A stretch of 64,000 bases of DNA from Bog-1198 sp963727045 (lineage in GTDB: Bacteria > Pseudomonadota > Gammaproteobacteria > Steroidobacterales > Steroidobacteraceae): positions 992,001-1,056,000 of the forward strand of contig CAVSES010000002.1 of NCBI GenBank assembly GCA_963727045.1, given 5' to 3'. Positions 52,133 through 59,080 of the stretch are shown in pieces (within the stretch, counting starts at the first letter, position 1; each line of letters starts with the position of its first letter). The notes beneath the pieces were generated by a model. That model saw nothing but the letters and a program-made list of their open reading frames with translations. It was not told where the DNA came from and did no database searches. The position numbers and the translations under genes are program-made.

Positions 52133-52615
52133 GTGAACAGGATCTACATTGCAGGCGCGCTGTCGGGCTTCATCGGCGGAATCATCGGCGCGTACGCGCT
52201 CGGGCACTTCGAACCCGGCTCCTGGCTGCATCAGGCGGCGGCCGCGGCTCCGGACGTCGTTTCGGCCAGCCGAATTCGCCTTCTCGATTCAACCGGGCGA
52301 CCGCGCGCCGAGCTTGCCATGTCCCCCGATGGGGGACCGGGTCTTTTCTTCTACGACACTCAGGGTAGAAATCGGCTCGTCCTCGGGCTTTATTCTCCCG
52401 CGGAAAGCGAATATCCGTTCGTCGTGCTCAATGACACGCATCAGGCTGCGGCGGGCATTTTCCGACTGTTCGGCGGTCAGGAAACGCCGGTGGTGGTGCT
52501 CAAGAACAAGGGCGCGGACCGCTCGGTATTCGGCCTGAATCCGAGTTCGACGGACCCCTTCTTGGTCAATTATTCTGGGGACCGGACAAAAACCGCAATC
52601 TTCGGCAACTTTTAG
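52133..52615 (+). CDS. Membrane-anchored hypothetical protein, beta-rich
   Basis: A 160-residue protein with one N-terminal hydrophobic segment (IYIAGALSGFIGGIIGAYALG), then a periplasmic beta domain with repeated turns: RIRLLDSTGRPRAELAMSPDGG, LFFYDTQGRNRLVLGLY and VLKNKGADRSVFGLNP. Similar proteins of unknown function occur widely, the repeats forming short beta ladders. GTG 52133 has AAGG at 9-10 bases; an in-frame ATG at 52115 adds six residues. The next gene begins 7 bases after its stop, so the two are an operon. Confidence 0.7.
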   Translation: MNRIYIAGALSGFIGGIIGAYALGHFEPGSWLHQAAAAAPDVVSASRIRLLDSTGRPRAELAMSPDGGPGLFFYDTQGRNRLVLGLYSPAESEYPFVVLNDTHQAAAGIFRLFGGQETPVVVLKNKGADRSVFGLNPSSTDPFLVNYSGDRTKTAIFGNF

Positions 52616-52622
52616 AGATTCT

Positions 52623-54053
52623 GTGCGCAGACGGATCTTGTTGGCGTGCGCGGTGGCGCTGGCTGCACTCGCGACCGGATTCGTGTGGCATCGCGCGCAT
52701 GCGCCGCAGCGCGAGCGGTTCGTGCTGATCAACGAGACCGGCCAGCACGACTTCGACCTCGCGTTCCGGATGAGTCTGAGGCTCGCAGAGCAGAAGTCCG
52801 GCATAGAAAATTCGCTCGTGCTGCTGAAATCGCTGCCGCCGTCGAAATCGATAGAAGAGACCGCGACAGAACTCTTCGAGCACCTGCGGATCGGCGCACG
52901 CCGCAATGGCAGGGGCGTCCTCTACCTGTATGCCGTCAAGGAGAACCTGCTGAAGATCGAGGTCTCCTATTCGCTCGAGGGCGACATTCCCGATGCGTTC
53001 TGCCGTCGGCTCGAAGAGGCGGCGAAGACCTACATGCTGTCCGAGGTGCCGCAGGACTTTATTTCTGAGCTCATCATCACGACCAACCTTCGTGGCATGG
53101 GCTCGAGGAGCGATGCGGGCGGTGCGCAGCCGCGGTGGCTGAACTCTAAATTCCTATCGGGCGGCGCGGGCGCGCTCGCGTCGGGCTATCGGCGGACGCT
53201 GGAGGATTATCAGCAGGCGATTCGCACGCTGCCGGCAACCGACTTCGGCAACTTTACTCCCTCTCCCGACGCCGCCGAATCCGTGCGCCGCTACCTTGCC
53301 TCGCTGGCGGCGGGCATCGGCGACCCGCGGCTGCCGCTATTGACCGAGGGCAGTCGCATATTCCGCGCCGTCGTGCCACGAAATGAAGAACAGCAGATGC
53401 GAATCAGCGAATTTTTCGCATCCGCCGGCCCATATCGGCTTCTGTTTGCGGATGGCCTTGGTCTCGCGGTCCCCGGTCCCGGAAGATCCAACTTGCCGTT
53501 CGTCCTGCGTCGCGGCACCGACGGCCTTTGGTACGTGGACGAACCGAAGTCGTGGACCTATTTTCACCGCTTCGAGGACAGCGTGAATTTTTCCGTCAAA
53601 TATGCCGACAACCCTTTTCTAGCGGCGCTGCGCTCGGAGCATGTGCCGAACATGGACGGCGCGGTATACGGCAATCATGTGGGCACGCCGCCGCTTCGTG
53701 CGTATCCATTTGCACTCACCGCAGCTGTACAGGCCGCGGAGGCAAGGATCCGCGATGCGCCGGGCGCGGCGGCCAACTATGCCGATCTCGCGGATCTCTA
53801 TCTTTTCGAGATGAACTGGCTGACGCGAGCGCTCGAACTCTACGAAAAGGCGGCAGGTCTCGCGCCGGAGAACATGGCCTACCGCTGGAGGCTGGTTGAT
53901 CTCTACGTCAATACGTCGCGCGCCGACAAGATGCTTGCTGAACTCAAGTTTCTAGCGCGGCACCTGCCGCAAGACAGGCAAACGCAGGATTGGTATCGGG
54001 CCTACGAGAAAGCCTACGACTTTGGGCCGACCATCACCCACCCCGGCAATTGA
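52623..54053 (+). CDS. TPM-domain protein with C-terminal TPR
   Basis: A 476-residue exported or anchored protein. After an N-terminal hydrophobic segment (about 4-20), residues about 30-150 resemble a TPM domain: L-I-N-E-T-G, E-N-S-L-V-L-L-K-S-L-P, S-I-E-E-T-A-T-E-L-F-E-H-L-R-I-G-x-x-x-x-x-R-G-V-L-Y-L-Y, the arrangement of periplasmic TPM proteins. A middle region (190-380) is unassigned, and the end (about 395-460) is TPR-like (YADLADLYLFEMNWLTRALELYEKAAGLAPEN). GTG start. The role is unknown; TPM proteins are linked to repair of membrane complexes or phosphatase activity. It is coupled to the beta-rich membrane protein upstream. Confidence 0.72.
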   Translation: MRRRILLACAVALAALATGFVWHRAHAPQRERFVLINETGQHDFDLAFRMSLRLAEQKSGIENSLVLLKSLPPSKSIEETATELFEHLRIGARRNGRGVLYLYAVKENLLKIEVSYSLEGDIPDAFCRRLEEAAKTYMLSEVPQDFISELIITTNLRGMGSRSDAGGAQPRWLNSKFLSGGAGALASGYRRTLEDYQQAIRTLPATDFGNFTPSPDAAESVRRYLASLAAGIGDPRLPLLTEGSRIFRAVVPRNEEQQMRISEFFASAGPYRLLFADGLGLAVPGPGRSNLPFVLRRGTDGLWYVDEPKSWTYFHRFEDSVNFSVKYADNPFLAALRSEHVPNMDGAVYGNHVGTPPLRAYPFALTAAVQAAEARIRDAPGAAANYADLADLYLFEMNWLTRALELYEKAAGLAPENMAYRWRLVDLYVNTSRADKMLAELKFLARHLPQDRQTQDWYRAYEKAYDFGPTITHPGN

Positions 54054-54086
54054 ATCGAATCCGGCAACGGAGTAGCGTAATCGACG

Positions 54087-54557
54087 ATGCGCACGGCCGT
54101 TCAATGGCTCGATGAGTATGGCGAAAGCCACCGCAATCACGCCAACAAGGCGCTGCACTGGTTTTGCGTGCCGGTCATCGTCTGGTGCGTGCTCGGGTTC
54201 TTGTGGTCGCTGCCGTTTCCCGCCGGTCTCCGGACGATGCATCCCGCGGCGAACTGGGCCGCCGTGGCGGTACTCTCGGCGCTGCTCTATTACTCGATGC
54301 TGTCGATCCGATTGACGCTCGGCGTGCTGCCGCTGATGCTCGCCTTTCTCTGGTCGATGACCGAGCTCGATCACATGCCGGGCGTGCCTCTGTGGAGCAT
54401 TTGCTTGATCCTGTTCGTGATCGCGTGGGTCGGTCAATTCATCGGGCACGCCATCGAGGGTAAGCGCCCGTCCTTTTTCAAGGATGTTCAGTTCCTCATG
54501 ATCGGCCCGCTGTGGCTGCTGGCCGATGTGTATCGGCGGCTGGGCATCCGCTTCTAG
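54087..54557 (+). CDS. Mpo1/YGL010w-like (DUF962) membrane protein
   Basis: A 156-residue membrane protein with four helices. The family marks are W-L-D-E-Y-G-E-S-H-R-N-H-x-N-K-x-L-H-W-F-C-V-P near the N-terminus and V-G-Q-F-I-G-H-A-I-E-G-K-R-P-S-F-F-K-D near the C-terminus; the conserved His are metal ligands. The yeast homologue Mpo1 is an Fe(II)-dependent dioxygenase that shortens 2-hydroxy fatty acids by alpha-oxidation; the bacterial role is inferred. TAGCGT lies 8 bases before the ATG and no ribosome site is visible. Confidence 0.88.
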   Translation: MRTAVQWLDEYGESHRNHANKALHWFCVPVIVWCVLGFLWSLPFPAGLRTMHPAANWAAVAVLSALLYYSMLSIRLTLGVLPLMLAFLWSMTELDHMPGVPLWSICLILFVIAWVGQFIGHAIEGKRPSFFKDVQFLMIGPLWLLADVYRRLGIRF

Positions 54558-54564
54558 CCGGATC

Positions 54565-55488
54565 TCAAGGCGCCGGATCCCGTCGCGGTTCCCGCTCGTA
54601 CGCCGCCGCTTCGCGAAACGCATGTGCATGAAGCTCGGCGGTCCTCGTCCGCGTCGCCGCGTAGCCGCCCGCAAGCACAATGCACAGGGGCACGCCCCGG
54701 CCGCGAACCGTCTCGATCACCCACCGATCTCGACGCCGAATGCCCTCCTCCGAGAGGGACAGCTTGCCGTACCGGTCGCCGGCGGCCACATCCACGCCCG
54801 CGAGATAGAACACGATGTCGGCGTCAGCGCCACCGAGCACCGCCGGTAAATGACGTTGCAGCGTGTCGAGATACTCCGTGTCGCCCATGCCGTCGCGCAA
54901 CGCTACGTCCAGGGTGGACCTCATCTTCGCCAGCGGATAATTGCGTTCTCCATGCATCGAGAAGGTGAACGTCTCGTCGGTGCCGTCGAAAATGGCCGCG
55001 GTGCCGTTGCCTTGGTGCACGTCGAGATCAATGACCGCCGCCCGCTCGATCGAACGTTCCGCGAGCAGCGCGCGTATCGCGACGGCAACATCGTTGAGCA
55101 CGCAGAATCCTTCGCCATGATCGGCGAACGCATGATGGGTGCCGCCGGCCAGGTTGCCCGCGAGTCCGGAGCCGAGCGCCTCCCGTGCCGCCGTCAAAGT
55201 GCCGGCCGTGGCAAGGCGCGATCGATGCCACAGCGCCTCCGACCAGGGGAGGCCGAGCCGCCGCTGCTCCGCGGCGGAAAGTCCCGAGGACGCGAGCTTG
55301 GCGAGGTAGTCGCGGGTGTGAACGAGTTCGAACGTCGACGGGTCGGGGGCGCAGGGTTCAAGAACATCCTCGGCCGTCAGGATGCGTTCGGCCAGGAGAA
55401 CGTCCTTGAGCAGCGAGTACTTGCTCATCGGAAAAGGATGGCCGGGCGGCAGCACGACCTGATACGAGGGGTGGTACACGCACTTCAT
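54565..55488 (-). CDS. Histone deacetylase-family amidohydrolase
   Basis: A 307-residue zinc hydrolase of the class II-like HDAC / acetylpolyamine amidohydrolase superfamily. Conserved: HPMSKY-like HPFPMSKYSLL, ELVHTRDYL, G-G-T-H-H-A (His pair), G-E-G-F-C-V-L-N-D-V-A, the zinc motif V-I-D-L-D-V-H-Q-G-N-G-T and A-G-V-D-V-A-A-G-D supplying the third ligand. Likely removes acetyl groups from small molecules or protein lysines. TACTCT is 6 bases before the ATG and there is no ribosome site. It converges with the Mpo1-like gene. Confidence 0.9.
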   Translation of the reverse strand: MKCVYHPSYQVVLPPGHPFPMSKYSLLKDVLLAERILTAEDVLEPCAPDPSTFELVHTRDYLAKLASSGLSAAEQRRLGLPWSEALWHRSRLATAGTLTAAREALGSGLAGNLAGGTHHAFADHGEGFCVLNDVAVAIRALLAERSIERAAVIDLDVHQGNGTAAIFDGTDETFTFSMHGERNYPLAKMRSTLDVALRDGMGDTEYLDTLQRHLPAVLGGADADIVFYLAGVDVAAGDRYGKLSLSEEGIRRRDRWVIETVRGRGVPLCIVLAGGYAATRTRTAELHAHAFREAAAYEREPRRDPAP

Positions 55489-55494
55489 CGCCCG

Positions 55495-55500
55495 AGAGTA
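55495..55500 (-). promoter_or_regulatory. Putative -10 element of the deacetylase gene
   Basis: TACTCT on the minus strand, then 6 bases, then the ATG at 55488. No ribosome site. Part of the leaderless series; weak by itself. Confidence 0.3.
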
Positions 55501-55507
55501 TGGCCGT

Positions 55508-55729
55508 TTACGCCGCCGACATCACCTCACAAGCGACCGGGGCATCGCCGGGGGGTGCACAAGGCTCCTCCATGGCGGCCATTTGACCTCCCTGCGCGTC
55601 GCGAAGCGACTCGAGTTGCGCGAGCTGCTCTCTTGCCTTGCGCCACGCCTGCTCCGCCGCCACTTCGGGTTCCATGCAGGAGGCTGCTGCCATGGCGTCC
55701 GCTTGCGCAGCCCAGTCAGCGGTTCTCAC
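55508..55729 (-). CDS. Small hypothetical protein
   Basis: A 73-residue protein starting at GTG, 4 bases after the stop of the preceding small gene, with AGGA 9 bases upstream. Helical and Ala/Glu-rich in the first half (EVAAEQAWRKAREQLAQLESLRDAQ). No family recognised. The tight spacing suggests it belongs to the leftward string of small genes after the LpxH-like phosphoesterase gene. Confidence 0.45.
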   Translation of the reverse strand: MRTADWAAQADAMAAASCMEPEVAAEQAWRKAREQLAQLESLRDAQGGQMAAMEEPCAPPGDAPVACEVMSAA

Positions 55730-55733
55730 GGAA

Positions 55734-55973
55734 TCAATCCTGGCCGAGTATGTTGTCTTCGAGACGCTCTATCTTGGCCATGATCCGCGCCTTGAGCGCT
55801 TCGATGCGCTCGAGGCGCTGGCGCGCCATGTCGAGAAGACTGCCGCTCGCCTTGGTGCTTGCCGCCAACACCTGATAGTCAGAGCGCGCGACGATGCTCG
55901 ACTCGTAGGCCTGGCGCCATTCCACTTCCAAATGGTTCATCTGTGTATCGAGATCGAAATCGAGACTGCTCAT
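55734..55973 (-). CDS. Small coiled-coil hypothetical protein
   Basis: A 79-residue protein, almost wholly helical (MNHLEVEWRQAYESSIVARSDYQVLAAS... MARQRLERIEALKARIMAKIERLED). GAGGAG lies at good distance before the ATG, supporting reality. The heptad pattern in the second half suggests a coiled coil. No family recognised. It overlaps the end of the upstream small frame by 95 bases. Confidence 0.55.
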   Translation of the reverse strand: MSSLDFDLDTQMNHLEVEWRQAYESSIVARSDYQVLAASTKASGSLLDMARQRLERIEALKARIMAKIERLEDNILGQD

Positions 55974-56187
55974 GGGCCGCTCTCCTCACCCTGTGAAGCC
56001 CCGATCCTGCTCTGCCAATGTGACGATATGCGGACAATGCGGCGGCAAATTGCTTAAAGCCTTGGGCTTGGCCCCAGACTGCGCCATGACCCGCGGCCAT
56101 GTCCGGGCCGATCGCCTGCGCAAGATGCTTCTGCAATTCGTGCCAGGGCGCGCTCCACATTTCATCCATCGAAGCGATGCCCGTCAT
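55879..56187 (-). CDS. Small hypothetical protein overlapping its neighbours
   Basis: A 102-residue frame whose ATG overlaps the phosphoesterase stop (ATGA), which suggests coupling. The first 55 residues (MWSAPWHELQKHLAQAIGPDM... GFKQFAAALSAYRHIG) are protein-like; the last 35 overlap the next gene in another frame and are Arg-rich, as in a shadow frame. The C-terminal end may therefore be the result of a frameshift, or the protein is truly shorter in function. Weak call. Confidence 0.4.
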   Translation of the reverse strand: MTGIASMDEMWSAPWHELQKHLAQAIGPDMAAGHGAVWGQAQGFKQFAAALSAYRHIGRAGSGLHRVRRAAHEQSRFRSRYTDEPFGSGMAPGLRVEHRRAL

Positions 56188-56993
56188 GCCGCCTGTCCGA
56201 TCGGCAGCGCCGCCGCCGGCACCTGCGACTGCGCCCGCCACTCCATCCAATCGATCAGGCGCAAATGCCCATTCATGTCCTCCACCAGGGAGGTGCAGCT
56301 CTCCACCCAGTCGCCGTCATTGCAATAGAGAATGCCGTTGATGTCGCGCATTTCCGCCCGATGGATGTGCCCGCACACGACGGTGTCGACGCCGCGCTTG
56401 CGCGCCGCCTGTGCGACCGCGTCCTCGAAGCTGCCGATGTATTGAACCGCGGTCTTGGCTTTGTTCTTGAGATACGAGGAGAGCGACCAGTGCGGCAGGT
56501 CGAATTTGCGGCGCAGCCAATTGACGTAGGGATTTGCCGCCAGCAGAACGTCGTAGAGGGTGCTGCCCAATTTTGCGAGCCACGGGCTGCACTTCACCAC
56601 GCTGTCGAACTCGTCGCCGTGCAGCACCAACATGCGCCTGCCGCCGGCGCCGAGGTGAATGTACTCGCGGTGAATTTCGAGGTTGCCGAACACGGCGCCG
56701 TCGAATTCGCGGAACACCTCGTCGTGATTGCCCGGGACGAAGATCACCTTGGTGCCGCGTTTTGCCTTGCCCAGGATGGTGCGCAGGACGTTGACGTGCG
56801 ACTGAGGCCAAAACATGCTCTTTTGCATGCTCCATACGTCGATGATGTCCCCGACCAGAAATAGACAATCCATCTCGACGTGGTGAAGGAATTCGAGCAG
56901 CAATTCCGCGCTGCAGCCCTTGAAGCCCAAATGAATGTCCGAAATGAAGACCGTTCGCAGCCGCAGCGGCGCCGGAGCATTGCGTTCCACCAT
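56184..56993 (-). CDS. LpxH-like metallophosphoesterase (UDP-2,3-diacylglucosamine diphosphatase family)
   Basis: A 269-residue calcineurin-like phosphoesterase. Metal-binding motifs in order: F-I-S-D-I-H-L-G-F-K-G, L-V-G-D-I-I-D-V-W, P-G-N-H-D-E, V-L-H-G-D-E-F-D and C-G-H-I-H-R-A-E. It resembles the LpxH-type enzymes that cleave UDP-2,3-diacylglucosamine to lipid X, and especially the longer paralogues of uncertain substrate that are found beside true LpxH. GGAGGG precedes the ATG. Two ACGTGGAAC repeats lie about 105-125 bases upstream. Confidence 0.83.
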   Translation of the reverse strand: MVERNAPAPLRLRTVFISDIHLGFKGCSAELLLEFLHHVEMDCLFLVGDIIDVWSMQKSMFWPQSHVNVLRTILGKAKRGTKVIFVPGNHDEVFREFDGAVFGNLEIHREYIHLGAGGRRMLVLHGDEFDSVVKCSPWLAKLGSTLYDVLLAANPYVNWLRRKFDLPHWSLSSYLKNKAKTAVQYIGSFEDAVAQAARKRGVDTVVCGHIHRAEMRDINGILYCNDGDWVESCTSLVEDMNGHLRLIDWMEWRAQSQVPAAALPIGQAA

Positions 56994-57097
56994 GTCACAT
57001 CCCTCCTCGAAGACTCTTCGCGGCTCCCAAGATCGCGAAATCTTGTTACGGATGCGTGACTCGCGAAAGAATATTTGTTTACATAAAGGGCACTTAG

Positions 57098-57118
57098 ACG
57101 TGGAACATCACGTGGAAC
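57098..57118. repeat. Two tandem ACGTGGAAC repeats upstream of the phosphoesterase gene
   Basis: ACGTGGAAC at 57098-57106 and again at 57110-57118 (12-base period), between the regulator stop (57140) and the phosphoesterase start (56993). A TATGTA-like -10 lies about 17 bases further on the minus strand, so the repeats would fall at the -35 region, where OmpR/PhoB-type activators bind. Confidence 0.5.
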
Positions 57119-57139
57119 GGTAGAAATGAGGTGCCTTTC

Positions 57140-57856
57140 TCATTCTCCTTCCGGACTTGCGAAGCGGTAGCCGAATCCGCGCACGGTTTGGATGTGCGCT
57201 TCGTATCCAGGTTCAGCGAGAATCTTTCGCAGCCTGCGCACGTTGACGTCGATGGTGCGCTCGTCGATTTCGCTGTCACCGCCCCACACCTCCCGCAGGA
57301 TTTGAGCCCGATCGAAGGTTCTGCCGGAATTGGACATGAGAAACTCCAATATGCGGTACTCGAAGCCGCGCAGGTTCAGCGATTTGCCGCCGGCGGTCAC
57401 CCGGTTCGAAGACCTGTCCAGCGTCAACCCGCCGCAGCTGATCACCGAACGGCGGCGCTCGCTCGCGTGGGGATGCGAGCGCAGCACTGCAAACACCCGC
57501 GCGACGGCTTCCCGCACGGAGAACGGCTTCGTGATGTAGTCGTCCGCGCCGAGATCGAATCCCGCGACGACATCGGGCTCGCTCGACAGGGCCGACAAGA
57601 AGATCAGTCTGACCACTTGCGGCATCCGCACCTGGCGCGCGGCCGCGATCATCTCGAGCGCTGCAAAGCCGGGCATGTTCCAGTCGATGATGAGGAGATG
57701 AGGCGGCCGCTCCGCCAACGCCGCCGCCGCCGCGGAGCCCTCGCCGGTCGTGCGCACGGAGCAGCCCACGTCACAGAGCTTCTGACGAAGCGGTTCGACC
57801 GCGGCCAGGTCCCGATCAACGATCAGTATCTGCTTGATTGGATCGGCGGCAGGCAT
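57140..57856 (-). CDS. PhoB/OmpR-family response regulator with altered acidic pocket
   Basis: A 238-residue regulator. Receiver about 8-125: phospho-Asp in LLIIDWNMPG, Ser in LIFLSALS, Lys in DYITKPF. The acidic pair that binds Mg is normally E/D-D; here the N-terminal motif is L-I-V-D-R-D, so one acidic residue is Arg and phosphorylation may be changed. The winged-helix domain (about 140-235) has LNLRGFEYRILEFLMSN, DRAQILREVWGG, DERTIDVNVRRLRKIL and TVRGFGYRF, close to PhoB. No kinase gene is adjacent. A PhoB-box-like sequence lies upstream. Confidence 0.88.
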   Translation of the reverse strand: MPAADPIKQILIVDRDLAAVEPLRQKLCDVGCSVRTTGEGSAAAAALAERPPHLLIIDWNMPGFAALEMIAAARQVRMPQVVRLIFLSALSSEPDVVAGFDLGADDYITKPFSVREAVARVFAVLRSHPHASERRRSVISCGGLTLDRSSNRVTAGGKSLNLRGFEYRILEFLMSNSGRTFDRAQILREVWGGDSEIDERTIDVNVRRLRKILAEPGYEAHIQTVRGFGYRFASPEGE

Positions 57857-57882
57857 GACACGGCGCCATTAGAGGCACCGTC

Positions 57883-57901
57883 CTTTACAGTACGGTGACA
57901 C
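57883..57901 (-). promoter_or_regulatory. PhoB-box-like direct repeat upstream of the PhoB-like regulator
   Basis: The minus strand reads TGTCAC-CGTA-CTGTAA with TGT repeated at an 11-base period, similar to the two half sites of a Pho box (CTGTCAT-A-x-A-x-CTGTCAC). It lies 27-45 bases before the ATG at 57856. It could mediate autoregulation; only one half matches well. Confidence 0.3.
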
Positions 57902-57903
57902 AT

Positions 57904-58233
57904 TCATGAATTCCCATGGTCCCCCGTGCTCGCCGCTGAGGTGCGCCAACCCGCGGAGTGCATCGTCGCGGCGCGCACCGAGACCGACGAATAGCCGCGC
58001 AAGCCGTCGGGGCGGCGGCGCGGCTGCGCTTCCGGGCCGTTGTCCGCTGCGTTCCATGCCGCAAGCAGCATGCCGAGCGCGAGCCAGTTGAGCGACGCTT
58101 CCCGGCGCTGCGCCCACCAGGATCCGCGAGGTTGCGCCTGCCAGGCGGATATCATCGTGTGCACGGGGGCGGCCGCCTGCGGACGGACGATCCGCTCCGG
58201 ACCGCATGCCATCTGCCGCTGTGTCGTCGCCAT
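57904..58233 (-). CDS. Small hypothetical protein with one membrane-like segment
   Basis: A 109-residue frame with GAGGAG 8 bases before its ATG. The centre (SWWAQRREASLNWLALGMLLAAWNAAD) contains a 17-residue hydrophobic stretch. The C-terminal third is Arg/Ser-rich. No family recognised. It lies just upstream of the PhoB-like gene on the same strand and divergent from pdsR. The ribosome site is the main support. Confidence 0.4.
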   Translation of the reverse strand: MATTQRQMACGPERIVRPQAAAPVHTMISAWQAQPRGSWWAQRREASLNWLALGMLLAAWNAADNGPEAQPRRRPDGLRGYSSVSVRAATMHSAGWRTSAASTGDHGNS

Positions 58234-58373
58234 GTGCTGCGCTCCTCGATTGGATTTGAGGAAGCCAGTTTTCCGTCCAAATCGCGATTTTCGGGGCCCC
58301 GAATCGGGCGAACCGGAGGTGAATTGTGGCCAATCGTGGCGCCGGATTCCTCAAACGCGTTACCGCCATCGGC

Positions 58374-58379
58374 TATGAT
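58374..58379 (+). promoter_or_regulatory. Putative -10 element of pdsR
   Basis: TATGAT (5 of 6) lies 6 bases before the ATG at 58386, with no ribosome site. It supports a leaderless start. No good -35 at 16-18 bases. Confidence 0.4.
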
Positions 58380-58385
58380 TCAGCA

Positions 58386-59075
58386 ATGAAAAAGCACATC
58401 GCGATAGTCGAGGACGAGCCGGCTTTGCGCGAGAATTACGCGGCGGCGCTCGCCCGGCATGGTTACTCGGTGAAGACCTACGCCAATCGCAAGACCGCGA
58501 TGCAGGCGTTCGACATCCACTTGCCCGACCTCGCCATCATCGACATTTCGCTTGAGGACGAGGCGGAAGGCGGTTTCGACCTATGCCGCGACCTGCGCGC
58601 GCTCTCCGCCGAACTGCCCATCATCTTTCTCACGGCCCGTGACAGCGAACTCGACGCCGTCTCGGGACTGCGTCTCGGCGCGGACGATTTCCTGACCAAG
58701 GACGTGAGTCTGCCGCACCTGGCGGCCCGCGTTGCCGCCTTGTTTCGGCGCATCGACGCACTGCGGCGGCCGGATAACGCCGCGGAGATCGTTCGCCGCG
58801 GCGCTCTCGCGATCGACGGCGAGAAGATGCAGACGACTTGGAACGGCACTCCGGTCACGTTGTCCCTGACGGAGTTCTGGATCGTGCGCGCGCTCGCCCG
58901 CCACCCAGGGCACGTGAAGAACCGCCAGCAATTGATGGATGCCGCGAACGTCGTGTTGGACGACAACACCATCACGTCTCACATCAAGCGCATGCGCCGA
59001 AAATTCCAGCAGATCGACCCCACGTTCGACGCCATCCAGACCGTGTATGGAATGGGCTATCGCTGGGTCGAGTAG
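58386..59075 (+). CDS. pdsR: Proteobacterial dedicated sortase system response regulator
   Basis: A 229-residue OmpR-type regulator. Receiver: IAIVEDEPALRENY, phospho-Asp in LAIIDISLEDEAEGG, Thr in IFLTARDSE and Lys in FLTKDVSLPHL. The winged helix contains LTEFWIVRALARHPGHVKNRQQLMDAANV, DDNTITSHIKRMRRKF and QTVYGMGYRWVE. These stretches match the PdsR family (TIGR03787-type) very well from memory. PdsR works with PdsS beside a class GN sortase and its target; neither is encoded nearby here. ATG at 58386 fits the family; the longer frame from 58326 is not needed. Confidence 0.9.
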   Translation: MKKHIAIVEDEPALRENYAAALARHGYSVKTYANRKTAMQAFDIHLPDLAIIDISLEDEAEGGFDLCRDLRALSAELPIIFLTARDSELDAVSGLRLGADDFLTKDVSLPHLAARVAALFRRIDALRRPDNAAEIVRRGALAIDGEKMQTTWNGTPVTLSLTEFWIVRALARHPGHVKNRQQLMDAANVVLDDNTITSHIKRMRRKFQQIDPTFDAIQTVYGMGYRWVE

Positions 59076-59080
59076 CCTGT

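Noticed and set aside
55879..56250. 123-residue form of the small frame after the phosphoesterase
   Set aside because: The extra N-terminal 21 residues lie inside the phosphoesterase gene; the ATGA-coupled start at 56187 is better.
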